Assembly: GCA_043719555.1 (NCBI GenBank)
Contig: JAYSTR010000170.1
Span: forward strand, 1 to 21,332
Origin: UBA4416 sp043719555
Lineage (GTDB): Bacteria; Bacteroidota; Bacteroidia; B-17B0; Aurantibacillaceae
Direction: 5' to 3'
DNA: 21,332 bases
Position 1 is the first letter of the stretch; each line of letters opens with the position of its first letter. The notes under the pieces were generated by a model. That model was given only the letters and a program-made list of their open reading frames with translations. It was not told the DNA's origin and did no database searches. Of the stretch, positions 8,373 to 15,785 are shown piece by piece. Made by a program: the position numbers and the translations under genes.

Positions 8373-8402
8373 TTTGAGATATTAACAATTGTCTTATCTT
8401 TG
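8373..8402 (+). promoter_or_regulatory. Promoter of the acyltransferase gene (-33 TTTG, -7 TATCTTTG)
   Basis: TTTG at 8373-8376 and TATCTTTG at 8395-8402 are separated by 18 bp and fit the Bacteroidota -33/-7 promoter pattern well. Transcription would start about 8409-8411, only some 5-7 bases before the ATG at 8416, with a run of seven C at 8404-8410 at the start site. A 12-bp palindrome, TCAAATGTTTGA (8366-8377), overlaps the -33 element and could be an operator. The remaining AT-rich DNA of this divergent region (8224-8365) shows nothing else recognisable. Confidence 0.65.
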
Positions 8403-8415
8403 ACCCCCCCACATT

Positions 8416-9270
8416 ATGGAAGACAAAAAGTTTATTGACGTTGAGAAAATCTTAAAGGAAAAAGCCTATAAATTATATAGGTGGTTACCTGGTTTTGCCA
8501 TTAATTGGTTAAAACGAAAATTACACGAAGATGAAATCAATCAAGCAATGGTTGATTTAAAAGATGATGAAGGTTTAGTTTTTAATGCAAAGGCTTTAGA
8601 CCGTTTAGGCTCGAAATTAGAAACTACGCATTTAGATTTAGTTCCAAAAACCGGTAATATTATTATTGCCGCTAATCATCCTTTAGGTGGTTTAGATGGA
8701 ATGAATTTGATTAGAGCAGTTGGGCAAGTAAGACCAGATGTGCGTTTTTTTGTAAATGATATTTTAAAAAATTTAAAAAACTTCGGCGATATTTTTGTCG
8801 CTGTTAATAAAACTGGCTCATCATCGGCATCTTCTCTTCGTACTATGGAAGATACTTTTATGTCGGATTGTGCTGTGTTATTTTTTCCAGCAGGTTTGGT
8901 ATCGCGCAAGCAAAAAGGGCAGGTAAGAGATTTGCGTTGGAAAAAAAGTTTTGTAACGCAAGCCATCGATCATAAACGAATGATACAGCCTGTGTTTATT
9001 GAAGGAGAAAACTCAGGATTCTTTTACAACTTTGCAAACTTTCGTAAATGGGTTGGTATTAAAGCCAATATCGAAATGTTGTTTTTGCCTGACGAAATGT
9101 TTGAAGCAAAAAACAAAGTCGTAAAAATCCATTTTAGTAAACCTTTTGATTCAGCTATTTTGGATAACAGTAAAACTCACCACCAATGGTCTGATTTAAT
9201 TTATCAGTTTATATACTCTCTGGACTTTATGAAAGGTATGACATTTGAAGAGTATATGAAGGGGAAGTAA
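8416..9270 (+). CDS. Lysophospholipid/glycerolipid-type acyltransferase (OlsA/hemolysin-like)
   Basis: Probable membrane-associated acyltransferase that esterifies a lipid acceptor. The 284-residue protein has the catalytic signature ANHPLGGLDG (His88, Asp94) and later FFPAGLVSRKQKG, then a W-K-x-S-F segment and PVFIEGENSGFFYN. The His-to-Asp spacing is one residue longer than in the classic NHx4D motif; this NHPxGxxDG form with FPAG-VS and FIEGxNSxxFY marks the subgroup containing ornithine-lipid and hemolysin-like acyltransferases. In Bacteroides a member of this group (GlsA) acts in glycine-lipid synthesis; that role is possible here, but no N-acyltransferase partner is adjacent, so the acceptor is not assigned. 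No membrane helix is evident. Own promoter directly upstream; transcribed away from the dcw operon. Confidence 0.88.
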   Translation: MEDKKFIDVEKILKEKAYKLYRWLPGFAINWLKRKLHEDEINQAMVDLKDDEGLVFNAKALDRLGSKLETTHLDLVPKTGNIIIAANHPLGGLDGMNLIRAVGQVRPDVRFFVNDILKNLKNFGDIFVAVNKTGSSSASSLRTMEDTFMSDCAVLFFPAGLVSRKQKGQVRDLRWKKSFVTQAIDHKRMIQPVFIEGENSGFFYNFANFRKWVGIKANIEMLFLPDEMFEAKNKVVKIHFSKPFDSAILDNSKTHHQWSDLIYQFIYSLDFMKGMTFEEYMKGK

Positions 9271-9304
9271 TAATTACACAAAGATTATTTCATCAAAATT
9301 TATT

Positions 9305-9856
9305 ATGAGTAATAAAAAATATAATCATAAAAACAGTAACCAAGTATCATCTATTGGAGAATCAATTTTAAGTGGCAAGTCATATTTATGGGTTATTGCA
9401 TTTGTGATTTTTATAATATTTGCTACCACAACTGCGAGTGAAAATTATTCTGAAGGAGAGAGAATTGGCTTTGTTACAAAATTTTCTCATAAAGGTCGAT
9501 TTTGGAAATCTTGGGAAGGTGAATTAAATCTTACTCAAACAGGAATGAATACAAGTTCTTTATATGATTTTTCAATAGACAATGATAATGAGTCTAAAGC
9601 TGTAGTTGCAATGATTGATTCTGCAGTAAATTATGGATGGAAGGTGAAATTAGTTTATCACGAAGTTTATTTTAAAAACTGGTTTAGTAATAGAGGTGAA
9701 ACCGATTTTTTTATCAAGAGTATTGAAGTTTTAGATAGGAATTCACTTGGAAATAATAACAAGAATGAACTAAATAATAGACTAGGAAAAATAATAGATA
9801 CTGTTTATGTTGTTATTGATAAAGCAGAATTATTAAATAAAATGAAAAACAAATAA
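9305..9856 (+). CDS. Membrane-anchored protein of unknown function
   Basis: A 183-residue protein with a hydrophilic N-terminal tail (1-28), one membrane helix at about 29-46 (YLWVIAFVIFIIFATTT) and an outer domain. The outer domain begins SEGERIGFVTKFSHKGRFWK followed by WEGELNLTQTGM, then a beta-rich stretch ending near residue 145 (FIKSIEVLD) and a polar tail. I recall small Bacteroidota membrane proteins with the same pattern (G-E-R-x-G-x-V-x-K-F-S-x-K-G, W-K-x-x-E-G-E-L), sometimes mislabelled as enzymes; no catalytic motif is visible. It starts 34 bp after the acyltransferase and stops 23 bp before ispF, so all three may be cotranscribed. Its codon use is more AT-rich than its neighbours. 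ATG start; function not assigned. Confidence 0.8.
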   Translation: MSNKKYNHKNSNQVSSIGESILSGKSYLWVIAFVIFIIFATTTASENYSEGERIGFVTKFSHKGRFWKSWEGELNLTQTGMNTSSLYDFSIDNDNESKAVVAMIDSAVNYGWKVKLVYHEVYFKNWFSNRGETDFFIKSIEVLDRNSLGNNNKNELNNRLGKIIDTVYVVIDKAELLNKMKNK

Positions 9857-9857
9857 T

Positions 9858-9872
9858 AAGTCATTATGACTT
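9858..9872. repeat. Short perfect palindrome just upstream of ispF
   Basis: AAGTCAT-T-ATGACTT, seven-base arms around one central base, in the 23-bp gap before ispF, 7 bp before its ATG, followed by a short T run. It could be a weak hairpin or a protein-binding site; the low GC content makes a terminator unlikely. Confidence 0.4.
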
Positions 9873-9879
9873 TTAAAAT

Positions 9880-10362
9880 ATGGTAAATATAAGAGTAGGT
9901 TTTGGTTACGATGTACATCCTTTAGGTGAAGGCAGAGAGTTATGGCTAGGTGGGATTAAATTAGAGTTTGATAAAGGCTGTGTTGGTCATAGCGATGCAG
10001 ATGTATTGTTACACGCTATATGCGATGCGTTATTGGGAGCCGCTAACTTACGTGATATTGGTTTTCATTTCCCTAATGATAATCCAAAATACAAAGGTGC
10101 TGATAGTAAGTTGTTGTTGAAAGAAGTTGTTGAGTTGCTTGATAAAAAAGGTTATGGTATTGGTAACGTGGATGCTACTTTGAGTTTAGAAGCACCTAAA
10201 ATAAATCCACACATTACTGAAATGCAAAATGTATTAGCGCCGATTATGAATATTACTGCTAATGATGTTTCTATTAAAGCTACTACTAATGAGCGCTTAG
10301 GTTATATAGGAAGAGGAGAAGGCGTGAACGCTTATGCAGTAGCATTAATTTATAAAAGATAA
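9880..10362 (+). CDS. ispF: 2-C-methyl-D-erythritol 2,4-cyclodiphosphate synthase IspF
   Basis: Cytoplasmic trimeric zinc enzyme of the MEP isoprenoid pathway; it cyclises CDP-ME-2-phosphate to MEcPP with release of CMP. The 160 residues are full length for the family. Metal ligands appear as the DVH of GFGYDVHPL (Asp11, His13) and His45 in HSDADVLLHAICDALLGA. Further family blocks are DIGFHFPNDNPKYKGADS, NVDATLSLEAPKI, and the C-terminal ATTNERLGYIGRGEGVNAYAVALI. The ATG start is followed at once by the conserved first strand (VNIRVGFGYDVH). Its last 13 bases overlap the convergent WG-repeat gene, so the two transcripts are antisense at their ends. Its pathway feeds undecaprenyl phosphate used by MraY. 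Confidence 0.97.
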   Translation: MVNIRVGFGYDVHPLGEGRELWLGGIKLEFDKGCVGHSDADVLLHAICDALLGAANLRDIGFHFPNDNPKYKGADSKLLLKEVVELLDKKGYGIGNVDATLSLEAPKINPHITEMQNVLAPIMNITANDVSIKATTNERLGYIGRGEGVNAYAVALIYKR

Positions 10363-12443
10363 AGTTTATTTAAACTGATATTGTAAAGATAAACTTGTTT
10401 GTTTTTCTCGCAACGCAATAGGGTGTTACTTATTTTTTCAATCGCAGTATATTCGGCAGGTAATAGTATTTTTCCTTTTTGATTGAGTAATCCTTGTAAG
10501 TTGTTTTCAGTAATCAAGTATAAATTATTATCTAAATAATGTATTGTACCAGTTATACTTGAGTAAACTGTTTTGTTGTTTTTATCTATTAAGTAGTTTT
10601 TATTTTTTTTAGTAACAATAGCCGTGTTACCTTTAAAGTCAGAAGCCTCAGTATATTCATCATTAAACAATGGATTGAATTTCGAATCTAGGAAAATGTA
10701 TTTATTATTTTTCTTTACTTTCATAACATCATATTTAAAAAAGCCTATTTCGGTATACTTGCCATAGTTAATTGCAAATTTCCCGTTTTCATTTGCAATA
10801 GCTTCTTCCTCATTCTTTAATAATTTAAATAGGTTGCCATTGGTATAATAATTTGGCAGTAAAGCTTTGTCGTAATCAAACTCGCAATCAGTTATAAAGC
10901 ATTTTGATTTAATATTATAAAAACCATATAAATTATTTTTCACTAGCAAATAAATGTGGTTTCCGCAATTTGTAATGTAGTCGTATTTAGGCGCAATAAT
11001 TATTTCATCAGAGGTTGTTATAATTCCGAATAAATTTGTTTGTTTTACAGTAATGCAATTGTTTTCGTCGGCTGCTGATACCCAGTCCCATGTGTTTTTA
11101 AAACGACTATTTTTTTTATCTAAAACACCATATTTACCATTAAGGAAATAATAAGCAAACCCATTTTTAAAATCACCAAGCTTTTCGTAATCAAAAGGAA
11201 TAACTGTTTTTCCTAATTTATCAATCGCGCCATATTTGTTGGCGCTATTTTGGCAAACAAAAAGATCATCACTTAAAGGGTTTATTTCTGCATAAGCAGT
11301 TGATGTTATTTGCCCTGAACGATTTAATAAATAAGAGTTACTGTCAGTTTGTACTATGGCTATTCCTTTGCTAAATGCATTAGCCTCATTGAAATACTGG
11401 TTCGCTAAAACTTCGTTGTTTTTATTAATAAAAAATTCCTTATCATCTTTTCTCACTACAGCAATTTCTTCTTCAAAAACAGACGCATCATCAAACAATG
11501 GTTTAATTACCCAATTGCCAAGTGTATCTATGTACCCAAATTTTTGCTCATTATTTTTTATAGGAATTAATATTTTAGTAGTTAGTTCAATGCTTTTTAA
11601 AACGTCCATTTTATATGGATATTCAGGATACAATTTTAAAAAGTGAGTTAATTCATTTTTATCATAACCCTTGGTTGATTTACTAAACAAGAGCTTCCAG
11701 GCATCTTCTTTTGTTTGTAAACTACTGTATTGTTTAATAAAATGATAGATACTATCTGTGTTATGATGTTCTTTTACTAATTCAAATAATTTTTGTTCGG
11801 CCTTAATAATGTTTGGATTCGATTTATACTGTGTAATAAAATATTTGTATTGCAATTCCGATTCGGTATGTGTTTTTTCTAAATACTGAATATTATAATA
11901 ATCTGTTGTTGCTTTTGGTATTAAATAGCTTTGAGGATGCTGCAACATAAACTCTTTGATGTATTCGCTATTTTTTAAACCAAGTACTTTTGTGTAAACG
12001 ATATCATCTCGTTTATTATAACAATAAGTTAAGAGCGTATCATCTGCAAAGAAAAAAGTTTTTAAAAAATGATTGAGTGAGTCTTTATTATCTGACAAAC
12101 AAAATCGGTTGTAAGCTTTTGCAACAATGTTTTCTTTTAACCGTTTAATACTATGTTTATTTATTTTATACGATTTATAAGAAGTTGTATCCTTTAAATT
12201 TTTGCTGCTTAGCATAATATATTTAGCAGCACTATCTATATTATAAAATGGATTATCGTTACGATAATAAATTGTAGCTAAACCATAAGATGCAGATGCT
12301 GTATTTTTTTTGATGGATTTATAAAACAATTGCTTTGCTTTAAAATAATCGAAAATCTCTAAAGCATCATAGGCTTTTTCGATTTTAGATGCCGAAGCAA
12401 TAAAACTTAAAAATATAAATAGGGTTAGACTTTGTAATTTCAT
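10350..12443 (-). CDS. Secreted WG-repeat protein with helical N-terminal region
   Basis: Function unknown; probably an exported or periplasmic protein. The 697 residues begin with a signal peptide (MKLQSLTLFIFLSFIASASK). Residues about 20-290 are helical and TPR-like (AYDALEIFDYFKAKQLFYKS, ASYGLATIYYRNDNPFYNID). From about 298 to the end runs a series of some nine degenerate WG (beta-repeat) units of roughly 40-45 residues. The clearest read KFGYIDTLGNWVIKPLFDDA, KYGAIDKLGKTVIPFDYEKL and KYGVLDKKN. WG repeats in this phylum usually occur in extracytoplasmic proteins and are thought to mediate binding. The gene is monocistronic, divergent from the small membrane-protein gene (47 bp apart) and convergent with ispF (13-bp overlap). 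No catalytic motif is visible. ATG start fits the signal peptide. Confidence 0.87.
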   Translation of the reverse strand: MKLQSLTLFIFLSFIASASKIEKAYDALEIFDYFKAKQLFYKSIKKNTASASYGLATIYYRNDNPFYNIDSAAKYIMLSSKNLKDTTSYKSYKINKHSIKRLKENIVAKAYNRFCLSDNKDSLNHFLKTFFFADDTLLTYCYNKRDDIVYTKVLGLKNSEYIKEFMLQHPQSYLIPKATTDYYNIQYLEKTHTESELQYKYFITQYKSNPNIIKAEQKLFELVKEHHNTDSIYHFIKQYSSLQTKEDAWKLLFSKSTKGYDKNELTHFLKLYPEYPYKMDVLKSIELTTKILIPIKNNEQKFGYIDTLGNWVIKPLFDDASVFEEEIAVVRKDDKEFFINKNNEVLANQYFNEANAFSKGIAIVQTDSNSYLLNRSGQITSTAYAEINPLSDDLFVCQNSANKYGAIDKLGKTVIPFDYEKLGDFKNGFAYYFLNGKYGVLDKKNSRFKNTWDWVSAADENNCITVKQTNLFGIITTSDEIIIAPKYDYITNCGNHIYLLVKNNLYGFYNIKSKCFITDCEFDYDKALLPNYYTNGNLFKLLKNEEEAIANENGKFAINYGKYTEIGFFKYDVMKVKKNNKYIFLDSKFNPLFNDEYTEASDFKGNTAIVTKKNKNYLIDKNNKTVYSSITGTIHYLDNNLYLITENNLQGLLNQKGKILLPAEYTAIEKISNTLLRCEKNKQVYLYNISLNKLYLL

Positions 12444-12461
12444 ATAATCGCCATAAAATTA

Positions 12462-12469
12462 TACTTTTG
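12462..12469 (+). promoter_or_regulatory. -7 promoter element for the 60-residue membrane-protein gene
   Basis: TACTTTTG matches the Bacteroidota TAnnTTTG consensus and lies 21 bp before the ATG at 12491, giving a predicted leader of about 15 bases. A TTTG at 12431-12434 is too far away (27 bp) to be a normal -33 element, so support rests on the -7 match and its position. Confidence 0.45.
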
Positions 12470-12490
12470 ATTTTTTAATAATTATAAAAG

Positions 12491-12673
12491 ATGTTCACAA
12501 CTGGTAAATTAATTTTCGCATTATTGTTTTTAGTCGTATTTGTTGCTGGTATGGCTTGGTCTTACAAAAAAGATAATAGTTCATCAAAAATACATTACCC
12601 AAAACCGTATAAATTGTTAATTTTTATCATTTTGTGCTTCGTTTTGATGTTTTTATTTGTTAAATACCGATAA
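12491..12673 (+). CDS. Small two-helix membrane protein of unknown function
   Basis: A 60-residue protein made of a membrane helix (about 5-23, LIFALLFLVVFVAGMAW), a short basic loop (SYKKDNSSSKIHYPKPYK) and a second membrane helix (about 42-57, LLIFIILCFVLMFLFV) ending in KYR. The gene has an ATG start, a plausible promoter element and codon use like its neighbours, so it is likely real despite its size. Small proteins of this shape (MF-T-G-x-L-I-F-A start, SYKKD after the first helix) recur in Bacteroidota as I remember them, without an assigned role. It is divergent from the WG-repeat gene and followed 68 bp on by the secreted-protein gene. Confidence 0.75.
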   Translation: MFTTGKLIFALLFLVVFVAGMAWSYKKDNSSSKIHYPKPYKLLIFIILCFVLMFLFVKYR

Positions 12674-12741
12674 TCCTTAAAGTTTTAGTGTATTTTTTTG
12701 TAGCTTTATCTATTATAATACAAAATATTAACAAAATTGAA

Positions 12742-13527
12742 ATGAAAAAATTAGGCCTTATTTTATTTAGTGTGTTGGCATTAAATTCATTTGCTGGTGT
12801 TTTAATTGTTGAAGGTAAGTTTCAAAATAAAAACATCTACATTCAAAATGCTTATGGCGGAACTAATGTTGGTTTTTGCGCAACAGAAATTAAAGTAAAT
12901 GGGCAAATAACTACAGACGAGGTTAACTCCACAGCTTTTGAAATTGATTTAGCGGCAATGCATATTAAACCAGGCCAAAAAGTAACAATTGAAATTGAGC
13001 ACAAATCTGATTGTATTCCAGTTGTGCTAAATCCAGAGGTTTTAAAACCACGCCCAACATTTGATATTTTAAATATGAATATTGGTGCTAATGGTATTTT
13101 AAAATGGACTGCTAAAAACGAAAACGGTTCATTGCCTTATGTTGTTGAGCAATTTAAGTGGAACAAATGGGTATACGTTGGCGAGGTAATTGGTGTAGGC
13201 ACTCCTGATAATCACGATTATGCTTTCCAAGTAGCAATGCATAGTGGCGAAAATAAATACAGAGTTAAACAAGTTGGATTATCTGTTGCACCAAAATTAT
13301 CATCTACTGTAATTATTAATTCACCTACTGAAAAGCCAAACTATATAGTATCTAAAGACGGTAACGCAATACAATATTCGAAAGAAACCTTTTTTGAAAT
13401 TTATGATGCTTTTGGAACCATCGTAAAAAAAGGTTATGGCAGAGAAACAACTATTAATAATTTAAATAAAGGGAAATATTATTTATGTTTCGATAATCAA
13501 ATTGCAGAGTTTGATAGAAAAAAATAA
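12742..13527 (+). CDS. Secreted protein of unknown function with fibronectin-like middle region
   Basis: A 261-residue exported protein. The frame is open from ATG 12688, but ATG 12742 gives a clean signal peptide (MKKLGLILFSVLALNSFAG) and is preferred. The mature N-terminal domain (GVLIVEGKFQNKNIYIQNAY onward) contains two cysteines (FCATE and DCIPV) that may pair. Next comes LKPRPTFDILNMNI, a segment resembling a fibronectin type III strand pattern (LKWTAKNENGSLPYVVEQF, then NKYRVKQVG). The last 45 residues (FFEIYDAFGTIVKKGYG, then NLNKGKYYLCFDNQIAEFDR) resemble a type IX secretion sorting domain but lack a clear PNP motif, so surface export is only a possibility. I recall similar proteins in other Bacteroidota, all uncharacterised. 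The gene ends just before a bidirectional terminator. Confidence 0.85.
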   Translation: MKKLGLILFSVLALNSFAGVLIVEGKFQNKNIYIQNAYGGTNVGFCATEIKVNGQITTDEVNSTAFEIDLAAMHIKPGQKVTIEIEHKSDCIPVVLNPEVLKPRPTFDILNMNIGANGILKWTAKNENGSLPYVVEQFKWNKWVYVGEVIGVGTPDNHDYAFQVAMHSGENKYRVKQVGLSVAPKLSSTVIINSPTEKPNYIVSKDGNAIQYSKETFFEIYDAFGTIVKKGYGRETTINNLNKGKYYLCFDNQIAEFDRKK

Positions 13528-13549
13528 ATTATTTTTTTGAATGAAATTA

Positions 13550-13575
13550 AAAGCAGCATTTATGCTGCTTTTTTT
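13550..13575. terminator. Bidirectional intrinsic terminator between convergent genes
   Basis: AAAGCAGCA (13550-13558), loop TTTA, TGCTGCTTT (13563-13571): a perfect 9-bp stem followed by T to 13575. On the minus strand the same stem is followed by TTTTAA. It serves the secreted-protein gene ending at 13527 and the minus-strand gene whose stop codon is at 13562-13560. The left arm doubles as the last sense codons (Lys-Ala-Ala) of that minus-strand gene. Confidence 0.82.
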
Positions 13576-14105
13576 ATGCTTTTTATTTCAGCTACTATTT
13601 TTTTTGTACGAGATAAAATACCAGAACTTTTTTCAGTTTGTAATACACGATGTAAGGTTATGTCAAGCTCATTTAATAATTCGGGATATACTTTGCTAAT
13701 ATTAAAAACAATTACCATCGAAAACATACGTATAGCAATAGCTTCTGTTGGATTATTTAAATACGAAAAACAATGATCTAACATAAACGTTTCGTGTTTT
13801 TTTGGTATGGCATAATTCTGAAATAAACGTAAAATGCCACGTTTAACGCCAACGTGTAAATCGTCGTGTTTTAAATGATTAATAAGTGTTGTATGAAAGG
13901 GAATAACTCTCTCATAAGATAAATCGGCACAATGTGATAAAGCCCACATAGCTCTGCTACTAAGTTTTTTATCAGGCATTAATGCCAACTTTAATAATTC
14001 GTTCTCTTTATGAGTATTTAAAATGTGTTGAGCAACTTCTTCCATTTTGAAATCAGTAAAATCCTCCATAAAAAAATACCGTAAGTTGTTGTAGCGTTCA
14101 CTCAT
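13560..14105 (-). CDS. All-helical protein of unknown function (HEAT/ARM-like)
   Basis: A 181-residue, probably cytoplasmic protein with no signal peptide or membrane helix. It is predicted to be almost entirely alpha-helical, with repeating pairs of amphipathic helices of the HEAT/armadillo kind: ELLKLALMPDKKLSSRAMWAL, VGVKRGILRLFQNYAI, EAIAIRMFSMVIVFNI and PELLNELDITLHRVL. The conserved-looking RAMWAL, GVKRGILR and AIRMFSM segments suggest a scaffold surface. I do not recognise a named family or active site. ATG at 14105 is used; a second ATG at 14069 (MEDFTDF) is possible. It starts 10 bp after the symporter stop, so the two genes form an operon, ending in the terminator at 13550-13575, which overlaps its last codons. 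Confidence 0.82.
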   Translation of the reverse strand: MSERYNNLRYFFMEDFTDFKMEEVAQHILNTHKENELLKLALMPDKKLSSRAMWALSHCADLSYERVIPFHTTLINHLKHDDLHVGVKRGILRLFQNYAIPKKHETFMLDHCFSYLNNPTEAIAIRMFSMVIVFNISKVYPELLNELDITLHRVLQTEKSSGILSRTKKIVAEIKSIKKAA

Positions 14106-14115
14106 AACTTTACAA

Positions 14116-15600
14116 CTATGCTACTTTTTTTGTTTTCACAAATAATAATCCCAGCATAGTTATGCCAGCGTTTATTATAATTAATTCATTACCAATTTCG
14201 TATGTGCTCATTGGTTTTACTATGTAATTGGCTAATACGTATGTTAACACAGGAGCGATAACACAAATAATGGGAACAATTTTATCGTTTAAATTAATTT
14301 TGGTAAACAGTCCTATCGTAAACAACCCAAGCAAAGGACCATAAGTATAACCTGCTAACATTAATATTGTATCGATAATAGCACGTTGATTTAATATATC
14401 AAATATTATAATCACGAGCCAAACTAATAATGCAAAGCCAATATGTATGTAGGTTCTTCGTTTTGATTTAGTGGCATCGGATAAGGTTGTGTTTTTGTCA
14501 TATTCAAAAATATCCACGTATGTAGAAGTTGTTAAGGTTGTTAATACGCTATCGGCACTACTAAATGTAGCGGCTGTTAATCCTATAATGAAAATTAAGC
14601 CTGCAATAATACCTAAATGATTTAATGCCAAATTAGGGAATACTTTATCTGTAATTATTTTGCCTGTTTCTGAATTTATAGGAAGTGCAATACCTGATGT
14701 TTGATAATATTGATATAACAAAGCACCTAATGATAAAAAGCAAATATTTACAATAACCATGACTATGCTAAACCAAAAAATATTTTTTTGTGCTTCGCCT
14801 AACGATTTACAACTTAAATTTTTCTGCATCATGTTTTGATCAAGTCCTGTCATTGCAACAGCAATAAATACGCCGCCAATAAACTCTTTAAAAAAGAAGT
14901 TGGATTTATGATAGTCCCAAAAAAATGTTTGAGAATAATCTGATGCTAGTACATTTGAAACAGCCTGCCCAATTCCTATATCCATTTTACTAATAATAAC
15001 GCCAATGGATAACACAACGCCAAGAACTAAAAATAAGGATTGAAAAGTATCCGTCCATACTAAAGTTTTAATACCACCTTTATAAGTATATAATAACATC
15101 AATGCTAAAATAACTGATACGCTTAACCAAAATGGCACGTGCACACTTTGTATCTGATCGAAAACAAAAAACTGAATAACACCCGCCGCTAAATACAAGC
15201 GCCCAGAAGCCCCTAAAACTCTGGATAATATAAAAAAGAAAGCACCGGTTTTTTGTGTATGCCGTCCAAAGCGAGTTTCTAAATACGTATAAATAGAAAC
15301 CAAATTCATTTTATAATAAATGGGAAGTAATACTTTAGAAATAATAAAATACCCTACAAAATAACCCATTACCAATTGCAAGTATGAAAAATGCGCCGAG
15401 CCTACTTTGCCCGGAACAGAAATGTAGGTTACGCCACTTAAGGAGTCTCCAATCATACCAAAAGCTACAGCATACCAAGGTGATGCTTTATTTCCTAAAA
15501 AATAACTATCGGCAGTTGAGTTGCGAGAAGTGATATAAGCAATTAGTAATAAGCCACCAAAATAGAGGGCTATGCAAAGTATAATTAATGTAGGCGACAT
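14116..15600 (-). CDS. Sodium:solute symporter family (SSS) transporter
   Basis: Inner-membrane sodium-coupled uptake transporter. The 494 residues form about 13 hydrophobic helices starting at residue 4. Family-type segments include DSYFLGNKASPWYAVAFGMI, GDSLSGVTYISVPGKVG, the long helix with RVLGASGRLYLAAGVIQFF, YTYKGGIKTLVWTDTFQSL, AVAMTGLDQNMMQKNLSCKS and GLTAATFSSADSVLTTLTTS. The GGI-TLVWTD-QS and D-NMMQKN blocks are typical of Bacteroidota members of this family. The substrate (sugar, amino acid, sialic acid or other) cannot be read from the sequence. ATG start; divergent from pyrG across 205 bp. The short helical-protein gene follows 10 bp after. Confidence 0.93.
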   Translation of the reverse strand: MSPTLIILCIALYFGGLLLIAYITSRNSTADSYFLGNKASPWYAVAFGMIGDSLSGVTYISVPGKVGSAHFSYLQLVMGYFVGYFIISKVLLPIYYKMNLVSIYTYLETRFGRHTQKTGAFFFILSRVLGASGRLYLAAGVIQFFVFDQIQSVHVPFWLSVSVILALMLLYTYKGGIKTLVWTDTFQSLFLVLGVVLSIGVIISKMDIGIGQAVSNVLASDYSQTFFWDYHKSNFFFKEFIGGVFIAVAMTGLDQNMMQKNLSCKSLGEAQKNIFWFSIVMVIVNICFLSLGALLYQYYQTSGIALPINSETGKIITDKVFPNLALNHLGIIAGLIFIIGLTAATFSSADSVLTTLTTSTYVDIFEYDKNTTLSDATKSKRRTYIHIGFALLVWLVIIIFDILNQRAIIDTILMLAGYTYGPLLGLFTIGLFTKINLNDKIVPIICVIAPVLTYVLANYIVKPMSTYEIGNELIIINAGITMLGLLFVKTKKVA

Positions 15601-15775
15601 ACTTTAAATGTAATTTTATAACGCACACATTTTTCGGTATAGTTTTTAGGTTTTAAAAACAGCTTCGTTAATATCTTTTTGGCTGTAAAAGTGCGGTGTT
15701 AGCTAGCGACAAACTATCTGAGAAAAGTTTACAAATAAGTATCTTTCTAATTGATTTTAATCCAAAAAATTACCC

Positions 15776-15783
15776 TACCTTTA
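15776..15783 (+). promoter_or_regulatory. Probable -7 element of the pyrG promoter
   Basis: TACCTTTA differs from TAnnTTTG at the last base. A TTG at 15751-15753 lies 22 bp upstream as a weak -33 candidate. Transcription would begin about 15789-15792, roughly 15 bases before the pyrG ATG. The rest of the 205-bp divergent region shows no other convincing element for either gene. Confidence 0.4.
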
Positions 15784-15785
15784 CG

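Noticed and set aside
12688..12741. 18-codon N-terminal extension of the secreted protein (ATG at 12688)
   Set aside because: Starting there would bury the clean signal peptide MKKLGLILFSVLALNSFA; ATG at 12742 gives the expected export signal.
12674..12741. Possible promoter TAGCTTTA upstream of the secreted-protein gene
   Set aside because: It lacks the conserved final G of TAnnTTTG and has no -33 partner at proper spacing; too weak to list.
13537..13776. Plus-strand open frame beginning with a hydrophobic stretch
   Set aside because: It runs through the terminator hairpin and is antisense to the minus-strand helical-protein gene; the hydrophobic run comes from T-rich terminator DNA.
15601..15775. 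Search for a regulatory RNA or riboswitch between the symporter and pyrG genes
   Set aside because: No stable GC-containing stems or known riboswitch core were visible beyond the short inverted repeat at the pyrG start.
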